Origin: Methylophaga sp.
GTDB lineage: Bacteria > Pseudomonadota > Gammaproteobacteria > Nitrosococcales > Methylophagaceae
DNA: 18,913 nucleotides
Assembly: GCA_014762585.1 (NCBI GenBank)
Contig: JABURN010000112.1
Span: 1 to 18,913, forward strand
Reading direction: 5' to 3'
Part shown: in pieces, positions 15,968-18,913 of the stretch
How positions within the stretch are numbered: the first letter of the stretch is position 1
How the letters are laid out: each line of letters opens with the position of its first letter
Translations under genes and position numbers: made by a program
The notes under the pieces: generated by a model
The model's database searches: none
The model's input: the letters and a program-made list of their open reading frames with translations, nothing else
Told to the model about the DNA's origin: nothing

Positions 15968-18913
15968 ATGGCCCGTTTCTTTATTGATCGTCCGGTCTTT
16001 GCCTGGGTCATTGCGATACTGATCATGCTGGCCGGCTTGCTGGCCATTTTCCAGTTGCCGGTATCTCAATATCCTGAAGTCGCACCGCCATCGGTGGAAA
16101 TTCGCACGACTTATCCCGGCGCTTCTGCGGAAACCGTGGAGGATTCGGTGATCCAGGTACTGGAACAGAACCTCACCGGCATCGACAATGTGCTGTATAT
16201 GTCGGCTACCAGCGATTCCACCGGCATCGGTCAGCTGACCATAACCTTTGAGGCCGGCACCGATCCGGATATTGCCCAGGTTCAGGTGCAGAACAAGCTG
16301 CAGTCGGCAATGCCTCTGCTGCCACAGGAAGTACAGGAACAGGGGATCCGTGTGACCAAATCCAGTACCGGCTTTTTAATGGTGCTGGGTTTTGTCTCCG
16401 CCGATGGCAGCATGGACCGCTATGATATTTCCGACTATGTCGGCGCCAATATCCAGGATCCGCTGAGCCGGGTGAACGGCGTTGGCCGGATTCAGATCTT
16501 CGGCTCCCAGTATGCCATGCGGATCTGGCTGAATCCGGAACGACTCAATCACTATAAGCTGACCACCGGCGATGTGGTGCTGGCGATTCGGGCCCAGAAC
16601 GCCCAGATTGCAGCCGGTGAACTGGGTGGTTCTCCCGCTGTGAACGATCAGCAGTTCAACGCCAATATCGTCGTACAGACCCGCCTGGAAACGCCTGAAG
16701 AATTCAGCAATATTATCCTGCGCGTTAATCAGGATGGTTCGCGGGTCCGACTTGGTGATGTCGCCCGGGTCGAACTGGGTGGCGAGAACTACCAGTACGA
16801 AACCGAGTACAACAAGCAGCCGGCTGCCGGTATCGGTGTAACCCTCGCCTCCGGCGCCAATGCGCTAGAAACGGCGGAGAACGTCCGGGAACGTATTGCA
16901 GAGCTGGATGACTTCTTCCCGGCCGGGCTGGAAGTGGTTTATCCCTACGACACCACGCCCTTTGTCAAATTATCGATTGAGGGTGTTGTGCACACCCTGG
17001 TCGAGGCGATCATACTTGTGTTCTTGGTCATGTATCTGTTTTTACAGAACTTCCGGGCCACAATCATCCCCACAATTACAGTACCGATTGTACTGCTCGG
17101 TACTTTTGCCGTGCTTTATGCCTTCGGCTTTTCTATCAATACCCTGACCATGTTCGCGATGGTGCTGGCTATCGGCCTGCTGGTCGATGATGCCATTGTC
17201 GTGGTGGAAAACGTCGAGCGGGTGATGCATGAGGATCGGCTGTCACCCAGAGAGGCGACTCGCAAGTCTATGGATCAGATTACCGGGGCCCTGATTGGTA
17301 TCGCACTGGTTCTGTCTGCCGTCTTTATCCCTATGGCCTTTTTCGGTGGTTCTACCGGTGTGATATACCGACAATTCTCCATTGCCGTTGTCTCTGCGAT
17401 GGCCCTGTCGGTACTGATTGCATTGACGCTGACGCCAGCGCTCTGTGCCGCTTTCCTCAAACCGACCGACGAAGAACACTACGAGCGCAAAGGCTTTTTT
17501 GGCTGGTTTAATCGTAATTTCAACAGAGCCACGCGCCGTTACCAGAACAGTGTTGAACATATGATAGGCCGCACCGGCCGCTACATGCTGATTTATGTGG
17601 TGATTGTCGGCGTGCTGGCGGTACTGTTCACGCGTCTGCCCGGATCTTTCCTGCCGGAAGAAGATCAGGGGCTGATGTTCAGCCAGATGATACTGCCGCC
17701 TAATGCTTCAATGTCACGTTCTATTGAAGTCATGAACAAGGTCGAAGACTATTACCTGGAACAGGAAAAAGACAATGTCGAGTCGGTGTTTTCCGTTATC
17801 GGCTTCAGCTTCGGCGGTCGCGGTCAGAACAATGGCCTGGCATTTATCAGTATGAAAGACTGGGACGAGCGCACGGAACCGGAACAGCATGTTCAGCAGG
17901 TCGCGGCCAGGGCTAATGCCTACTTTGCCAGCCTCAAAAATGCCATGGCCTTTGCTATTGCTCCACCGCCCATTCGTGAGCTGGGTAATGCCAGTGGTTT
18001 TGATATGCAGTTACAGGACCTGGGTGGTCTGGGTCATGACGCCTTAATGGCTGCACGCAGTCAGTTACTGCAGCTGGCGGCACAAGAGCCGAGTCTCACC
18101 GGTGTCCGTCACAATGGTCAGGATGATACACCACAATTCAAACTGGACGTCGATCACACCAAGGCCGCCGCCTTCGGTGTCAATCTGAGCGATATCAACA
18201 GTACCTTCAGCACCGCCTGGGCCTCGAGCTATGTCAATGACTTTATTGACGACGGACGTATCAAACGGGTTTATGTTCAGGGTGATGCGCCATACCGGAT
18301 GATGCCCGAAGATGTATCTGAATGGTATGTGCGTAATGACAGCAATGAAATGGTATCGCTGGCCTCACTGACCGAGGGTCGATGGATTTATGGCTCTCCC
18401 CGGCTGGAACGTTATAACGGCGTGTCCTCTGTCAATATACAGGGGGAAGGCGCCCCCGGTGTCAGCTCCGGTGAAGCCATGCAACTGATGGAAAGTCTGG
18501 TGGAGCAATTACCTGAAGGGATTGGTTTTCAGTGGACCGGCCTGTCATTACAGGAACGCCAGTCGGGTGACCAGGCGCCATTACTCTATGCCTTATCGAT
18601 TCTGGTGGTTTTCCTTTGCCTCGCGGCGTTGTATGAAAGCTGGTCGGTACCATTTTCGGTGATGCTGGTGGTGCCGCTTGGTGTACTTGGTGCCGTGATC
18701 TTTGCGATCTTGCGAGGCCTGTCTAATGATGTCTTTTTCCAGGTCGGGCTGTTAACGACGATCGGGCTGTCATCCAAAAATGCCATTCTGATTGTCGAGT
18801 TTGCCAAATCACTTTATGAGGACGGCATGAGCCTCAGCAAAGCCACCCTGGAAGCAGTGAGGATGCGCTTACGCCCTATCCTGATGACCTCACTGGCCTT
18901 CATGCTCGGTGTC
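15968..18913 (+). CDS. RND multidrug efflux pump, AcrB/HAE1 type (3' end outside window)
   Basis: This is the inner-membrane proton-drug antiporter of a tripartite pump, working as a trimer. The frame is open for 982 codons to the window end. AcrB has 1049 residues, so roughly the last helix pair is missing. The N-terminus [16 protein letters not shown] is the family start. The proton relay is intact: Asp407-Asp408 in [16 protein letters not shown], and Lys937 in [15 protein letters not shown] (AcrB Lys940). Phenylalanines of the AcrB drug pocket are kept at 136, 178, 608, 613, 615 and 626, the last four offset by two. The switch loop reads [12 protein letters not shown]. This conservation argues for a broad hydrophobic-drug exporter rather than a metal pump. 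No outer-membrane channel gene is visible; it may follow, or TolC may serve. Confidence 0.95.
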   Translation, partial: MARFFIDRPVFAWVIAILIMLAGLLAIFQLPVSQYPEVAPPSVEIRTTYPGASAETVEDSVIQVLEQNLTGIDNVLYMSATSDSTGIGQLTITFEAGTDPDIAQVQVQNKLQSAMPLLPQEVQEQGIRVTKSSTGFLMVLGFVSADGSMDRYDISDYVGANIQDPLSRVNGVGRIQIFGSQYAMRIWLNPERLNHYKLTTGDVVLAIRAQNAQIAAGELGGSPAVNDQQFNANIVVQTRLETPEEFSNIILRVNQDGSRVRLGDVARVELGGENYQYETEYNKQPAAGIGVTLASGANALETAENVRERIAELDDFFPAGLEVVYPYDTTPFVKLSIEGVVHTLVEAIILVFLVMYLFLQNFRATIIPTITVPIVLLGTFAVLYAFGFSINTLTMFAMVLAIGLLVDDAIVVVENVERVMHEDRLSPREATRKSMDQITGALIGIALVLSAVFIPMAFFGGSTGVIYRQFSIAVVSAMALSVLIALTLTPALCAAFLKPTDEEHYERKGFFGWFNRNFNRATRRYQNSVEHMIGRTGRYMLIYVVIVGVLAVLFTRLPGSFLPEEDQGLMFSQMILPPNASMSRSIEVMNKVEDYYLEQEKDNVESVFSVIGFSFGGRGQNNGLAFISMKDWDERTEPEQHVQQVAARANAYFASLKNAMAFAIAPPPIRELGNASGFDMQLQDLGGLGHDALMAARSQLLQLAAQEPSLTGVRHNGQDDTPQFKLDVDHTKAAAFGVNLSDINSTFSTAWASSYVNDFIDDGRIKRVYVQGDAPYRMMPEDVSEWYVRNDSNEMVSLASLTEGRWIYGSPRLERYNGVSSVNIQGEGAPGVSSGEAMQLMESLVEQLPEGIGFQWTGLSLQERQSGDQAPLLYALSILVVFLCLAALYESWSVPFSVMLVVPLGVLGAVIFAILRGLSNDVFFQVGLLTTIGLSSKNAILIVEFAKSLYEDGMSLSKATLEAVRMRLRPILMTSLAFMLGV

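Overview
The window reads as a stretch of gammaproteobacterial chromosome. The best evidence is gene order: dsbD, aroQ, accB, accC, prmA, dusB, fis, purH, followed by argC, a DUF6776-type coiled-coil gene, a bactofilin gene and erpA. Both runs are typical of gammaproteobacteria, and fis, erpA and class I adenylate cyclase homologues are found almost only there. I cannot place the genus. All fourteen genes lie on the + strand and are tightly packed. I see no tRNA, rRNA, insertion sequence, CRISPR array or phage gene, and no gene-free stretch exceeds 150 bases.

Layout. Positions 1-1160 hold the C-terminal part of the thiol reductant conduit DsbD, cut by the window start. Positions 1308-5779 form a housekeeping run: type II dehydroquinase, the biotin carrier and biotin carboxylase of acetyl-CoA carboxylase, the ribosomal protein L11 methyltransferase, a tRNA dihydrouridine synthase and the nucleoid protein Fis. 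The accC/prmA, prmA/dusB and dusB/fis pairs overlap by 1, 11 and 4 bases. Positions 5815-7380 hold purH. Fifteen bases later comes a full-length class I adenylate cyclase homologue (7396-10017) whose nucleotidyltransferase active site looks dismantled. argC, the coiled-coil membrane protein and bactofilin follow (10103-12302). Next is erpA, with its own promoter under a recognisable IscR type 1-like box and a strong terminator behind it. A stand-alone DUF2254 membrane protein gene (12848-14113) precedes a TetR-regulated RND efflux operon: repressor, periplasmic adaptor lipoprotein and an AcrB-type pump cut by the window end.

How the parts work together. The first half is core metabolism and translation or nucleoid upkeep, held together by translational coupling. 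The second half has two regulatory units readable from the DNA. One is the Fe-S responsive erpA promoter. The other is a promoter whose start region carries a perfect 22-base palindrome, the likely operator through which the TetR protein represses its own operon.

The most unusual element is the cyclase homologue. It has an intact frame of 873 codons and family similarity from end to end, but the two metal-binding aspartates and the Gly-Ser signature of the active site are replaced. It looks like a maintained pseudoenzyme. Comparisons with E. coli proteins were made from memory, without a database search.
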